DNA of 64,000 nt from DATAOG01 sp963782885 (GTDB taxonomy: Bacteria; Pseudomonadota; Alphaproteobacteria; Geminicoccales; Geminicoccaceae): positions 1-64,000 of the forward strand of contig CAWALL010000024.1 of assembly GCA_963782885.1 (NCBI GenBank), read 5' to 3'. The notes below the pieces were generated by a model that worked only from the letters and a program-made list of their open reading frames with translations, was not told the DNA's origin and ran no database searches. The position numbers and the translations under genes were made by a program. Numbering within the stretch: the first letter of the stretch is position 1; the number at the start of each line of letters is the position of its first letter. This document shows positions 1-8,827 of this stretch, piece after piece.

Positions 1-2
1 TC

Positions 3-1085
3 GGCGTCGTCGCCTACCTGATCCGGCCGGTCCTGCTGCCTTTCGTGCTGGCGGCGGCGATCGCCTTCGCGGCAACGCCGGCGGTGAACTGGCTGACCGC
101 GCGCATGGGGTGGCGACGCTCGATCTCGGCGGTGCTGACCTTCACCGTGCTGGTCGCGCTCACAGGCGGTCTGGGCTGGCTCGCCCTGCCGAGCCTCGCC
201 TATGAGCTCACGTCGGTCGTGACCAACCTGCAAAGCATCATGCAAAGAGCGATCGGCGCCGTCATCGGGAGCGGCAGCGTGGACCTGCTGGGGCGCTCCG
301 TCACGGCCGAGGAGCTGGCGGCCGACGCCGTCGCCTCGCTGCGCAGCTGGCTCGGCCAGAGCGGCCGGCTGGTCACGTTCGCGACCATAGGGTCGGCCGC
401 CTTTTTCGGCGCCGTCCTGTTCCTGGTGTTGACGGTCTACTTCCTGGTGAGCGGACCGCGGATCGGCGAAGCGCTCCTGTGGCTGATCCCCCCCGAGCAG
501 AGGCCGTTCGTCGCGCGTGTGTGGTCGAAGGTCGACCCGGTGCTCAAGCGGTACTTCATCGGCGTCGCCGCCGTTGTCGCCTATGCGAGCGCCGCCGCCT
601 ATCTCGGGCTCGGCGTGGTGCTCGACCTGCCGGGCGCGCTGCTACTGGCGCTGATGACGGGCATCCTCGAGCTCGTTCCGATGATCGGTCCGGCAACCTC
701 GGCGGTGCTGGCCGGCCTGGTCGCGATCCAGAACGCGACCGGCATCGGCGCGATCACCGGCTATGCGGTCTACGCCACGCTGCTGCGGCTTTCGATCGAC
801 CAGCTGGTCGGACCGCTGGTGCTGGGCGAGGCTGCCTGCCTCCATCCCGTGCTGATCATCTTCTGCTTCCTGGCGGGCGGCTATCTCTTCGGCGTCGTCG
901 GGCTGGTCCTGGCGGTGCCCGCGGCGCTGACGATCCGGATCGTGCTCCAGGAGCTCTACGAGGGTACGGACGGTAGCGGCCAGACCGGGGCGCGGCCCAA
1001 GCCGGAAGACACCCCGGCCGCGCCGGACGAGCGAGCGGTGAGCCTGCACCCGCCGGTCGCGGCGCTGCGAAGGCGCAGCCGATGA
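3..1085 (+). CDS. AI-2E family transporter (5' truncated by window edge)
   Basis: This is a polytopic inner-membrane protein of the AI-2E/TqsA (PerM) exporter family, PF01594. The reading frame is open to the window edge, so the true start lies upstream; GTG at 45 is only an internal codon. Visible family traits are a central amphipathic segment and a C-terminal run of membrane helices containing an LELVPMIGP segment and a GVVGLVLAVPAAL segment, both typical of the family. The tail after the last helix is hydrophilic and rich in Pro and Arg. The stop overlaps the next start (ATGA at 1082-1085), so the two genes are translationally coupled. The substrate cannot be inferred from the family name. 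Confidence 0.85.
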   Translation, partial: GVVAYLIRPVLLPFVLAAAIAFAATPAVNWLTARMGWRRSISAVLTFTVLVALTGGLGWLALPSLAYELTSVVTNLQSIMQRAIGAVIGSGSVDLLGRSVTAEELAADAVASLRSWLGQSGRLVTFATIGSAAFFGAVLFLVLTVYFLVSGPRIGEALLWLIPPEQRPFVARVWSKVDPVLKRYFIGVAAVVAYASAAAYLGLGVVLDLPGALLLALMTGILELVPMIGPATSAVLAGLVAIQNATGIGAITGYAVYATLLRLSIDQLVGPLVLGEAACLHPVLIIFCFLAGGYLFGVVGLVLAVPAALTIRIVLQELYEGTDGSGQTGARPKPEDTPAAPDERAVSLHPPVAALRRRSR

Positions 1086-1849
1086 GGAGCGCCAGGTTCC
1101 TCGAGCGGCGACGCGTGCTCGAGGCGATCCGCCGGCGCCTGGGCGACGGCTCGCCCTCGCCGGGCATGATCTTCTGGGACGGGGAGCGCGCTCGCCGCGA
1201 GCGACCGAGGCCAAGCTCGACCTCGCTTGCGCCCGCAGCTCCGCCAGGCTGGTTCGCGCGCGCCGTGTTCGGCTTTGACGTCTGGCTGCGTCGCCGGCAT
1301 GGCGTCTTCGAATACACTGACCACCCCGACTGCATCTTCCGGCTGGAACTCGTCCGGCTGCAGGAGACCGTTGTCCTCTCCGATGGCACGACCTTCGCGG
1401 CCGGCGCTCCGATCTTGCAGCTTCATCTGTGGAACGAGCAGATCCCGGCGTTTCCTGCTGACGGCGCGACGCTGCAATGGGCCCGACGCATGCACCATTG
1501 CGCGGACGCATCGCTGCGGGAACTGGCCGATTTTCTCAGCACGAAGCGCGAACTCCGCAACGTTCCGGCGGTGCGCGCTGAGCTGACCCTGGTGACCGCC
1601 GAACACACCGAGCGGCTGCTGCGCATCTGCGAGCACTATGGTTTCAGGACGATCGATCGGAACGAAAGGCCGTCGCTCGGGACCCGCCTGCATCGTCTGG
1701 GTGAGAACGTGCTGATCGCGTCGATGGTGCTGGCGCGCAATCCGCAGGCCTTCCGACTCGATTGCCTGCGGCGCAGTCGGGTCGAGATCTTGCTGCCGCG
1801 CGCCATCCTGGATCGGCGCTATCGGCAGCCGACGGCAAGGCAACGATGA
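1082..1849 (+). CDS. YkoP-like conserved protein
   Basis: A 255-aa soluble protein with no signal peptide or membrane helix. After a basic N-terminus, the region from about residue 60 (FDVWLRRRHGVFEY) through a 'LQLHLWNEQIP' stretch to a C-terminal 'VEILLPRAILDRR' resembles YkoP-type proteins, a family of unknown function. I recall these from general knowledge and cannot confirm by search. The gene is coupled by a 4-bp overlap to the AI-2E family exporter upstream, suggesting co-expression in an envelope-related unit. A 248-bp gap follows before the MCE gene, with no convincing ORF in it. Confidence 0.6.
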   Translation: MRSARFLERRRVLEAIRRRLGDGSPSPGMIFWDGERARRERPRPSSTSLAPAAPPGWFARAVFGFDVWLRRRHGVFEYTDHPDCIFRLELVRLQETVVLSDGTTFAAGAPILQLHLWNEQIPAFPADGATLQWARRMHHCADASLRELADFLSTKRELRNVPAVRAELTLVTAEHTERLLRICEHYGFRTIDRNERPSLGTRLHRLGENVLIASMVLARNPQAFRLDCLRRSRVEILLPRAILDRRYRQPTARQR

Positions 1850-2097
1850 CGTGCGACTTCGGCGACTGCGCCCCCTGGCACGTGTCCCCCAGGAGCGCTC
1901 TGCGTCCCGGTTGAAGGGCGGACCGTGGGCCGCTGCCAGGTTGCGGCCAGGGGTCGATTGCCGAGGTCTCGAGGGAACGCCAGCCCTGGATCAGGGATTT
2001 CTTTCATGGACCGCGCGGGCGCGCGGCCGGCGGCCGATCGGATGCGGGCCGGGCCGCCCGGGCGGCGGGCAGCTAGCCGGCGGGAGCCGAACCGGGC

Positions 2098-3102
2098 ATG
2101 GAGAGCCGGGCCAGTTATCTGTTGATCGGCAGCGTCGCGATCGGGTTCGTGGTCGCGCTGTTCGGCTTCGTGATCTGGCTCGAGCAGTGGGGGTTCGGCG
2201 CGCCGCAGCAGCGCTATCGGGTGGTGTTCGGCGGCGAGGCGACCCCGGCCGGGCTCGACCGGGGCGGCGAGGTGCTGTTCAACGGCATCGGGGTCGGCAG
2301 CATCCAGTCGATCAAGCTCGACCCGGACAATGCGCGCCAGGCGCTGGTCGTGATCTCGATCGACGCCGACACGCCGGTGCGGGCCGATTCGGTCGCGCGC
2401 GAGGGCAACCAGGGGTTCACCGGCCGCAGCTATCTCTCGATCTCCGACGGCAGCCCGGACGCGCCGCTGCTCAAGCCCGAGGGCGACCAGCTGCCGACCA
2501 TCCAGGCCAGGCCCGGGGGCTTGTCGGCGATCATGCAGAAGGCGCCCGAGATCGCCGATAAGGTGCTCGAGGTCGCCAACCAGGCCTCGGGGCTGCTCGG
2601 CGGCGGCGGTGGCGGCGGCCCGGACCAGGATGTCGGGGCGATCCTGAAGAACCTGCGCCAGCTGACCGACACGCTCGCCGGCCGCGATCAGAAGATCGGC
2701 CGCATGATCGACGACCTGGCCCAGGCCTCGGCCCGGGTCGACCGCGCCGCCGGGCAGGCCCAGACCATGCTCGAGGCCGGCAGCCAGACCGCGCAGGCGG
2801 CGCAGGCGACCGTGGGCGACCTCCACAAGCTGGTCACGAGCGACGTCCGGCCGGCGCTGGCTCAGGCCCGGCAGGCGGCGCAGAAGACCGCCGCGGCCGC
2901 GGCCAGCGTCGACCAGCTGGTCGGCCAGACGAGCCCGCCGGTCGAGCGGTTCGCCACCGACGGCCTGACCGAGGTCCGGCACTTCGTCAGCGAGGCGCGC
3001 CAGCTGGTCCAGGAACTGCGCGACGTCGCCGACCAGCTGCGGGCGAACCCGAGCGAGTTCCTGCTCGGCCGCAATCGGGGCGGCTTCCAGCCGGAGCGAT
3101 GA
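2098..3102 (+). CDS. MCE (MlaD-type) lipid-transport substrate-binding protein
   Basis: A 334-aa protein with one N-terminal membrane anchor (about residues 7-28), then an MCE domain (about 38-115) containing YRVVFGGEATPAGLDRGGEV and a GRSYLSISDG stretch. A poly-Gly linker follows near residue 170, then a long Ala/Gln-rich helical C-terminal region. In the family (PF02470), such proteins form periplasmic hexamers that move lipids between membranes and partner with an MlaE-type permease and MlaF-type ATPase. Neither partner is encoded next to it here. The gene overlaps the following lipoprotein gene by 4 bp, the usual MCE plus auxiliary-lipoprotein pair. Confidence 0.9.
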   Translation: MESRASYLLIGSVAIGFVVALFGFVIWLEQWGFGAPQQRYRVVFGGEATPAGLDRGGEVLFNGIGVGSIQSIKLDPDNARQALVVISIDADTPVRADSVAREGNQGFTGRSYLSISDGSPDAPLLKPEGDQLPTIQARPGGLSAIMQKAPEIADKVLEVANQASGLLGGGGGGGPDQDVGAILKNLRQLTDTLAGRDQKIGRMIDDLAQASARVDRAAGQAQTMLEAGSQTAQAAQATVGDLHKLVTSDVRPALAQARQAAQKTAAAAASVDQLVGQTSPPVERFATDGLTEVRHFVSEARQLVQELRDVADQLRANPSEFLLGRNRGGFQPER

Positions 3103-3728
3103 TCATGGCCCGCCGCCAGCTGCCGATCGTGCTCGCGCTGCTCGGCGCGGTGAGCGGCTGCACGAGCCTGCTGCCGAGCCCGCCGGCGCCCAGGCAGCTC
3201 TACAGCCTGACCGCGCCGTCCGCGTTCCCGGGGCTCGGCTCGGCCAAGCAGCCCTGGACGCTGGTGGTCGACGACCCGGGTGCTGCGAGCGGGCTCGACA
3301 GCGACCGGATCGCGGTCCGCGAGACCCCGCTCCGGCTGCGCTACTACGCCGACGCCCGCTGGGTCGAGCCGGCGCCGGAGATGGTGCGCAAGCTGATCAT
3401 CAGCGCGTTCGACAACGCGGGCCGGCTCCAGGGCGTCGGCCCGAGCAGCGTCAGCCTCAACCCCAAATACCGCCTGAGCACGCGCCTGGCCCAGTTCGAG
3501 GCGCTTTACCCGGACCGCGCCAAAGCGCCCGAGGTCCAGGTCAAGCTCGATGCGACCCTGACCCGGGAGCTCAGCCAGAACGTGGTCGCCTCGCAGACCT
3601 TCGCCGCCACCCGCCAGGCCGCCAGCGCCGCGGTCCCCGACGTCGTCGACGCCTACAACCGCGCCCTCGACGCCGTCCTCCAGGACCTCATCCCATGGAC
3701 CCTCCATACCCCAACCGCAACCTCGTGA
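3099..3728 (+). CDS. ABC-type transport auxiliary lipoprotein (PqiC-like)
   Basis: A 209-aa lipoprotein of the ABC_trans_aux/PqiC family (PF03886). It has a short basic N-terminus and a hydrophobic stretch ending in a lipobox-like VSGC with the acceptor Cys near residue 21. The mature part carries family features: an 'APRQLYSL' start and a 'DSDRIAVRETPLRLRYYADARWVEPAPEMV' region with the conserved YY-ARW pattern. In Pqi and related systems such lipoproteins work at the outer membrane with the MCE partner. ATG at 3099 overlaps the MCE stop; a second in-frame ATG at 3105 is an equally good start. Confidence 0.88.
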   Translation: MIMARRQLPIVLALLGAVSGCTSLLPSPPAPRQLYSLTAPSAFPGLGSAKQPWTLVVDDPGAASGLDSDRIAVRETPLRLRYYADARWVEPAPEMVRKLIISAFDNAGRLQGVGPSSVSLNPKYRLSTRLAQFEALYPDRAKAPEVQVKLDATLTRELSQNVVASQTFAATRQAASAAVPDVVDAYNRALDAVLQDLIPWTLHTPTATS

Positions 3729-3735
3729 GCTGCCG

Positions 3736-4410
3736 TCAACGCGTCGCCACCTGATAGGCACAGATCTGGACCGCGGCCGCCACGGGCCCGATGCCCTCGG
3801 GGACGCCGGCCGCCGCTGCGGTGCGCTCGGCGCCCGCGATCTCGAACCCGGGCACGCTCCGCCGCGGCAACGGCCCCGACCAATCGGTGCCGCCGCGCGT
3901 CCTCGGCTGCAGCTGCGGCATCAGCTCGCTGACCGCCATCGGACGGGCGGGCTCGATCCGGGCTTCGATCTGCTCCAGCTCGTGCACCACCCGGTCGGCG
4001 GCGACCAGATAGATCGTATTGGGCCGGATCGTGTCGGGCGCCACCTGATAGGCGATCGCACCCTCGGGCGTGAGCTTCGGTTCCAGGCGGCGCGCATTGG
4101 CCTTCAGCGGCGGCAGGGCACCCTGCTTGGCGAGCTGCCAGGCGAGGTCGAGCGAGGCGACCGTGAAACCGTAGAAAATCTTGGAGCTCTGGTCGAGGCC
4201 ATCGAACACGATGTCGAAGACTGGCGTCGCGGTCCCATTCGCCGCCACGGTCTGGGCTTCGGGCTGGACAATCCAGGGACAGGCGGCCGACGCGAGCCTG
4301 GCCATGCCGGTGACGATCGCGGTGGCGGTCGTCAGAGCCAGAGCGACCCGCAGGACGTCACGGGGGCGCAGGGCGCACCGCGCGACGGCAGAGACACTCA
4401 CGGAGTGCAT
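3736..4410 (-). CDS. Secreted protein of unknown function
   Basis: A 224-aa protein with a long basic N-terminus and a hydrophobic signal segment ending near residue 43 (ASA|ACPW). The mature part has two Cys (start and near the C-terminus), which could form a disulfide. I recognise no family. It is the last gene of a four-gene minus-strand unit, and its start lies inside the 3' end of the preceding 469-aa membrane-protein gene (13-bp overlap). A purine-rich ribosome site (AGAGAGG) lies just upstream of the ATG. The 3' end is 7 bp from the stop of the convergent lipoprotein gene. Confidence 0.7.
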   Translation of the reverse strand: MHSVSVSAVARCALRPRDVLRVALALTTATAIVTGMARLASAACPWIVQPEAQTVAANGTATPVFDIVFDGLDQSSKIFYGFTVASLDLAWQLAKQGALPPLKANARRLEPKLTPEGAIAYQVAPDTIRPNTIYLVAADRVVHELEQIEARIEPARPMAVSELMPQLQPRTRGGTDWSGPLPRRSVPGFEIAGAERTAAAAGVPEGIGPVAAAVQICAYQVATR

Positions 4411-5807
4411 GGGACTGACCTCTCTACGGTTTGAACGATGAATTTGGCCGCTCCCGGCGCTTTGCCGGCAATGAAGTTGGTCGCCGCCGTGACATCGAGC
4501 GGCGCCCCGTCGTCACCGCCGGCGGCCGGCGGGAACGCCTTGATCAGCTCGGCACGCAGGGCGTCGGGGTCGAAGGGCGCCTTGGCCTTGGCGAGCAGCA
4601 CTAGGCCGTTGTTCTCGGGCCGGTCGTTGAGCTGCCAGCCCCATTCCCAGATGCCGCCCGGCGGCACGGTCACGGCCTCGTTGCCGGCGACCTGCGGGAC
4701 CATGATCTTGGCCTGCGAGTGCTCCGACACCATCACCTGGGCGACATAGTAGCGCTCCGGCCGGAACCAGCTGGCGAGGCCGCCACCGCCAGCCTCTGGC
4801 TCGCCGATCCGCACCCGCCAGCCCAGCGTCTCGCCCGCCGGGATGCTGCGCGCCAGGCCCTCGTGGCCGAGCGGGGTCGGATAGTAGCCGCCACCCTTGG
4901 TGAAGCAGACCCGATAGGGCTCGGGCACCAGCGCCGTGCCGCCGCCGGGCAGGAAGGTCATCACGACTGGCCGCTGCTGCAAAGCCGACCAGGCGTAGCC
5001 GGTGAACGCGATCAGGAGCAGGCCGGCAACCAGTGCCTGAGCTATCCGGTCGTGGAACAGATGGCGCGCCCGGAGCGCCTTCAGCTCGGCCGCGGCCTCG
5101 CTCAGCCGCTCGACCGGTACCACCCGCACGCCCTGCGCCTTCAGCTGCGCCACCTCGGCCAGGCCCTCGACCTCCAGCCAGCGGCCATCCTGCTCGAACC
5201 GGCGCGGCGTGAAGAACAGCACCTCGCCGCCCGAGCCGATCCCGGGCAGGCCCTGGTGCCGGGCGAGGGTGCTGACCAGCCGGAGCTTGGCCGGCAGGCT
5301 GCCGACCGGCAGCACCTCGACGTCGTCCTCGAGGACGCCGCGCGGCTGAGCGCCGAGCGCGCCGGTCGCGATGACCTGCCGGTGCCGGCTGCCGCTCGCG
5401 CACATCAGCAGCACGAGCGCGAGACCCAGCTCGGCGCTCCGGCCCTCGCTGGGCCCTTGCGCGCCGGCCGACTGCAGCCGCTGGCCCTCGATCCAGGCCA
5501 GCCGCGAGATCCGTTGGTAGAGCGCGGTCAGCGGCTGGCGGATGCCGAGCTTGCGGACCGCGCTGGCGGCGGCGCAGCCGGCCTGATAGAGCCCGACCTT
5601 GCGGAGGGGGGCTGCGACCCGGTCCCAGTCCTTGTCGCGCGCCTTGGCGTCGACCTCCCGGCTCGCGGCCTCCTCCTGCTTGGTCAGCGGATCGAAGGCA
5701 TAGTGCTGGGTGTAGACCTCGATCAGCCGGTCCTCGCCGGCGTCGCCGGCCAGGCTGCGGCCACCCGGCTGAACGATCGGGATCTGGACGGTGCGCCGGC
5801 TCGACAT
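4398..5807 (-). CDS. Uncharacterised single-pass membrane protein
   Basis: A 469-aa protein of no recognised family. The first ~250 residues look cytosolic and mixed alpha/beta, ending in an Ala/Glu/Leu-rich helix. One hydrophobic segment (about residues 256-275) follows, then a probably periplasmic C-terminal domain rich in Gly, Pro and aromatic residues (RVCFTKGGGYYPTPLGHEG; PPGGIWEWGWQLND). It sits in the middle of a minus-strand operon between a 198-aa soluble protein and a secreted protein, with a 13-bp overlap downstream. The layout, soluble to membrane-spanning to secreted, suggests a trans-envelope complex. That is inference only. Confidence 0.75.
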   Translation of the reverse strand: MSSRRTVQIPIVQPGGRSLAGDAGEDRLIEVYTQHYAFDPLTKQEEAASREVDAKARDKDWDRVAAPLRKVGLYQAGCAAASAVRKLGIRQPLTALYQRISRLAWIEGQRLQSAGAQGPSEGRSAELGLALVLLMCASGSRHRQVIATGALGAQPRGVLEDDVEVLPVGSLPAKLRLVSTLARHQGLPGIGSGGEVLFFTPRRFEQDGRWLEVEGLAEVAQLKAQGVRVVPVERLSEAAAELKALRARHLFHDRIAQALVAGLLLIAFTGYAWSALQQRPVVMTFLPGGGTALVPEPYRVCFTKGGGYYPTPLGHEGLARSIPAGETLGWRVRIGEPEAGGGGLASWFRPERYYVAQVMVSEHSQAKIMVPQVAGNEAVTVPPGGIWEWGWQLNDRPENNGLVLLAKAKAPFDPDALRAELIKAFPPAAGGDDGAPLDVTAATNFIAGKAPGAAKFIVQTVERSVPCTP

Positions 5808-5842
5808 CGGAACGCTCGCGCTTTCGCCGCCATCCTCCGGGC

Positions 5843-6439
5843 TCAGACGTCCTCGACCACGCCGATCACCGGCTGCAGCAGCACCAGGCGGAGCGCCGCG
5901 TCATCGGGCAGGCGGACCTGACCGTCGCCATCGGCATCGAGCTCGATCAGGGCGACCGGCTCGCCGGTGCCGGCCGCGGGCGCCAGGCCAAGCGTGCGGC
6001 CGGCAAACTCGTCGGCGGCCAGCCCCAGCGCCTGCAGCGTGATCACCAGCTCCTGGCCCTCGCTCGTCACCTTCAGGCGGAAGCGGCCGTCGGCGGTCTC
6101 GAGTTCGCGGCTCGGCAGCGCGATCCCGGCGCCGCCGCTGTCGGCGGCCAGGCGCACGATCTCGGCGACCGCGGTGAAGCGCTGGCGCTTGGGGTTGAAC
6201 CTCGGGCTGAAGGGAATGATCTCGGCCGACGGCTGCGGGGTCGCAGTGGCCGCGCGCGCCTGTCCGCGCTCGAGCCAGTCGCCGAGCGCCTCGCCTTGCC
6301 GGCGCGGGCCCAGGATCTGCAGCAGGGCGTCGACCTCGGCGAGCGCCACCGGGGGTTCGGTGTCGACCAGCCTCAGGCGCTGCTCGGCCCGCCGCCACAG
6401 TTCGAAGGCCTCGGCGTCGGACAGCTTGCGATCGGTCAT
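5843..6439 (-). CDS. Uncharacterised 198-aa soluble protein
   Basis: No family recognised. I chose the ATG at 6439 because a GGAGAG ribosome site precedes it closely; the open frame continues upstream into the neighbouring gene without a better start. The N-terminal ~60 residues are helical (SDAEAFELWRRAEQRLRL). The C-terminal half is beta-rich and acidic, with a Ca-loop-like ELDADGDGQVRLPDD segment that resembles a single EF-hand-type loop but is embedded in a strand-rich region. The gene lies 35 bp upstream of the membrane-protein gene and 20 bp downstream of the 450-aa gene, so it is part of the same operon. Confidence 0.75.
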   Translation of the reverse strand: MTDRKLSDAEAFELWRRAEQRLRLVDTEPPVALAEVDALLQILGPRRQGEALGDWLERGQARAATATPQPSAEIIPFSPRFNPKRQRFTAVAEIVRLAADSGGAGIALPSRELETADGRFRLKVTSEGQELVITLQALGLAADEFAGRTLGLAPAAGTGEPVALIELDADGDGQVRLPDDAALRLVLLQPVIGVVEDV

Positions 6440-6459
6440 GGTGGATCTCTCCTTGCGGC

Positions 6460-7812
6460 CTAGCCGTCCGGTGACGCGTAGCGCCGAAGGCCTCTCTTGA
6501 TGATCGCTTCGGCACGCTGACACAGTTGCTCGGCCAATTCTGCCTCATCCAGGACCGTGAGTTCGGGATAGGATCCGATCAACCGCTGAAATTCGGCATC
6601 GCGCAGGACTCCGCGGTCGCCCGAGTCGCCGTGGATCGGCCGCTCGTTGCCGATGACCTCGGTGAAAAAACAAGCCATCAGCGGGTCGAACCAGTCGGGC
6701 CGGTCGTCGATCAGCATGCGGGCCCACTGACCGGCCGCACGGCGTCGGGTCACGGTCTCCTCCACGTCCGGGGCGTCGGGATCGGCGAGGGTCTCGTGCC
6801 GGGCCCATTCGTCGCCGTCGTCGGAGCCGATCGGGTCGTCGAGCGAGAGCGAGGCGTAGCGCAGCATGCCCATGCCGTGCTCGGTGGTCGCGAACTCGTC
6901 GAAGCTCGTGCAGCCGGCGAACTGGCTGGCGCTGCCCTTGAGCTGGTGGAACGCGCGTCGATAGGCGTCGATGTTGTCGTCCTCGATCCCGAGCCGCATC
7001 AGCTCCTCGGCAGGCCGGCGCAGCTGCTTCATCTCGCGCAGGCGCGCGATCGAGGGCTCGTCGCGATCGTGCCAGAGCTCCGGATCGAGGCCGCAGGCAC
7101 GCAGCAGCATGTAGCGCTCGTTGAGCGAATCCAGCACCCGCACCAGCATCAGCTGGACCTCGGCGTCCTCGGCGAATGCGACCGCGAGCGGCAGGGGGCT
7201 CGCCTCGATCACCTCGAACAGCGCCATCTCCTCGGGCACCTCGGCGCAGCTGTCGCCGCGGATCAGCCAGATCGGCCCGTACTCGCCGCGCCGGCGCTTG
7301 GAGTCCTCGCTGTAGTCGTCGCCCAGGCGGGCCCGCTGCGCCGCGAGCTCGAGGGCCACCGGATTGAGGAAGTCGGGCGCCTCGCCCGACGCTTCGAGGG
7401 TGTGGTCGCGACGGACCTCGGCGGCCGCCCAGCCATGCTCGGCCGGTCCGTGACGGCAGAGCAGGCCGAGCAGCAGCTGCATGTTGCCGGGCTCGTGCTT
7501 CAGGCGCCGGGCGAGCTTCGGACGGCGCGCCAGGACCTTGTGCAGGTAGACGATGCCCTGCTCGTGGATCCGGGCGCTGCTGCCGTCCGGCAGGTTCCAG
7601 TTGTACCACTGGCTGTCGCGGTCGACCCGGTAGTCGCGGTACAGCAGCTGCTCGACGTAGACCCGGCGCGACAGGGTGAGGAGGATCGCGAGGTGCAGGC
7701 GGTCACGGTCGAGCGGGGCGGTCACCAGGCACTGCTGCAGAATGCCCAGCACGTCGAGTGCGAGGCGATCGAGAATGGTGTTGATCTGAAAGCCTCGAAC
7801 CGGCTTTGCCAT
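6460..7812 (-). CDS. Uncharacterised 450-aa acidic helical protein
   Basis: First gene of the four-gene minus-strand operon. It is soluble, mainly alpha-helical by composition, with many charged residues, and I recognise no domain. Notable stretches are 'RVDRDSQWYNWNLPDGSSARIHEQG' near residue 65, which looks like a small recognition or binding element, and 'YRRAFHQLKGSASQFAGC' near residue 290. The latter recalls the HxxKGxS motif of histidine phosphotransfer (HPt) domains, but the flanking sequence is not a convincing HPt. The promoter should lie in the 185-bp gap before the OmpA-domain gene, or transcription could read through from it. Confidence 0.75.
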   Translation of the reverse strand: MAKPVRGFQINTILDRLALDVLGILQQCLVTAPLDRDRLHLAILLTLSRRVYVEQLLYRDYRVDRDSQWYNWNLPDGSSARIHEQGIVYLHKVLARRPKLARRLKHEPGNMQLLLGLLCRHGPAEHGWAAAEVRRDHTLEASGEAPDFLNPVALELAAQRARLGDDYSEDSKRRRGEYGPIWLIRGDSCAEVPEEMALFEVIEASPLPLAVAFAEDAEVQLMLVRVLDSLNERYMLLRACGLDPELWHDRDEPSIARLREMKQLRRPAEELMRLGIEDDNIDAYRRAFHQLKGSASQFAGCTSFDEFATTEHGMGMLRYASLSLDDPIGSDDGDEWARHETLADPDAPDVEETVTRRRAAGQWARMLIDDRPDWFDPLMACFFTEVIGNERPIHGDSGDRGVLRDAEFQRLIGSYPELTVLDEAELAEQLCQRAEAIIKRGLRRYASPDG

Positions 7813-7997
7813 GATCCGCTACCCCCGTCCCGGACGGCGCGCCCGGCGACCGGATCGGTCGCCGGCGCCGTACCGGCCTCGGGGCACAATCTCCCAGCAT
7901 CGGCCGGTCGAGACAAGAGCTTCGCCGACCGACGCACGGCGGGACGCATGGTGCCCCGCCGCGCGGTTACCTGAACGGGAGTGGCCTGGAGCCCTGC

Positions 7998-8705
7998 CTA
8001 ACCGGTGGTATTGGTGAACATCACGCGGCGATTGACCGCCGCGGTCGGATGCGCGGGATCGTAGAGGTCGGTCTCGCCCTTGCCCACGAACGGCAGCCGC
8101 TCCGGGGCGATGCCGTGCTCCTGGATCAGATAGGCGCGCACGGCGCGGGCGCGCAGCTGGGAGAGCGACAGGTTGTACTCCGCGGAGCCGACCGCGTCGG
8201 CATAGCCCTCGATCTCGATCGTCTTGTCCTTCATCAGATCGTCGTTGAGCACGCCGGCCAGGCGGTCGAGCACGGCCCTGGCATCGTCGGTCAGGCGGAA
8301 CGAATCGAACTCGAACTGGACCCGGGCATTGATTGACTTGCTCGCCGGCGGGTGCGCCTGCTGGACCGCGGCCATGGTCTGCTCGGGAGCCTGCTCCGGG
8401 GCCGGCGCCGCCTGAGCGGCGGGGGTCACGGCCGCGGCCGGGTCGTCGAGCAGCCGGATCGCGCGCGGGCTGATGCCGCGGGATTTGCCGCCCCAACCGC
8501 GCGTACGCACGCCCTCCAACAGGGTATCGCCGGGCTCGGCGCAGGCGGCCGGAACGACCTCGTTCAGCGCCCGGAAAACCTCGCAGTCGCTGGCCTGGTT
8601 GAGCCAGTAGGCGGCATCCTGCGCAGCCACCGGCGACGTCAGCGCCGCGAAGGCCAGGCCAGCGCCAAACAAGCTCGAAGTGAACGCCTTGGTGGTGCGG
8701 GTCAT
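7998..8705 (-). CDS. OmpA-family peptidoglycan-associated outer-membrane/periplasmic protein
   Basis: A 235-aa exported protein with a signal peptide of about 28 residues (ALTSPVAAQ|DA), a Pro/Ala-rich linker (about 90-120), and a C-terminal OmpA-like domain (about 125-235; PF00691). The domain contains the peptidoglycan-binding core 'EIEGYADAVGSAEYNLSLSQLRARAV' and an NRRV ending. I chose ATG 8705 because a signal peptide starts there and a GGAGAG site precedes it; ATG 8741 would add a non-signal leader. It is divergent from the repeat-protein genes. Its upstream region carries the reverse copy of the CTATCCCGAA motif found before those genes, which suggests shared control and a related envelope role. 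Confidence 0.85.
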   Translation of the reverse strand: MTRTTKAFTSSLFGAGLAFAALTSPVAAQDAAYWLNQASDCEVFRALNEVVPAACAEPGDTLLEGVRTRGWGGKSRGISPRAIRLLDDPAAAVTPAAQAAPAPEQAPEQTMAAVQQAHPPASKSINARVQFEFDSFRLTDDARAVLDRLAGVLNDDLMKDKTIEIEGYADAVGSAEYNLSLSQLRARAVRAYLIQEHGIAPERLPFVGKGETDLYDPAHPTAAVNRRVMFTNTTG

Positions 8706-8744
8706 GATGGCTCTCCAGCTTTGGCTTCGATCACAGCGCATCGG

Positions 8745-8754
8745 TTCGGGATAG
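8745..8754 (-). promoter_or_regulatory. CTATCCCGAA motif upstream of OmpA-domain gene
   Basis: Reverse-strand copy of CTATCCCGAA, 40 bp upstream of the OmpA-domain start. The flanking bases (GGCTATCCCGAACC) closely match the copy before the first repeat-protein gene. Its function as a promoter or operator element is inferred from recurrence and position only. Confidence 0.4.
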
Positions 8755-8827
8755 CCGGGCTCGAGGCGAGACGAGCAACTCGGTGAATTCTCGTCCTGTC
8801 GACGAGGGCCTGTTTAGGTGAGCCGGA

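Noticed and set aside
1850..2097. Short ORFs between the YkoP-like and MCE genes
   Set aside because: They overlap the MCE gene in other frames and have no start context or family sequence.
6562..6571. Further reverse-strand copy of CTATCCCGAA inside the 450-aa gene
   Set aside because: It encodes part of SYPEL in that protein and lies 123 bp from the next start, so chance or coding constraint explains it; not listed as a site.
6460..7812. HPt (phosphotransfer) domain in the 450-aa protein
   Set aside because: A HQLKGSAS stretch resembles the HPt motif, but the surrounding helices and the rest of the protein do not support the fold call.
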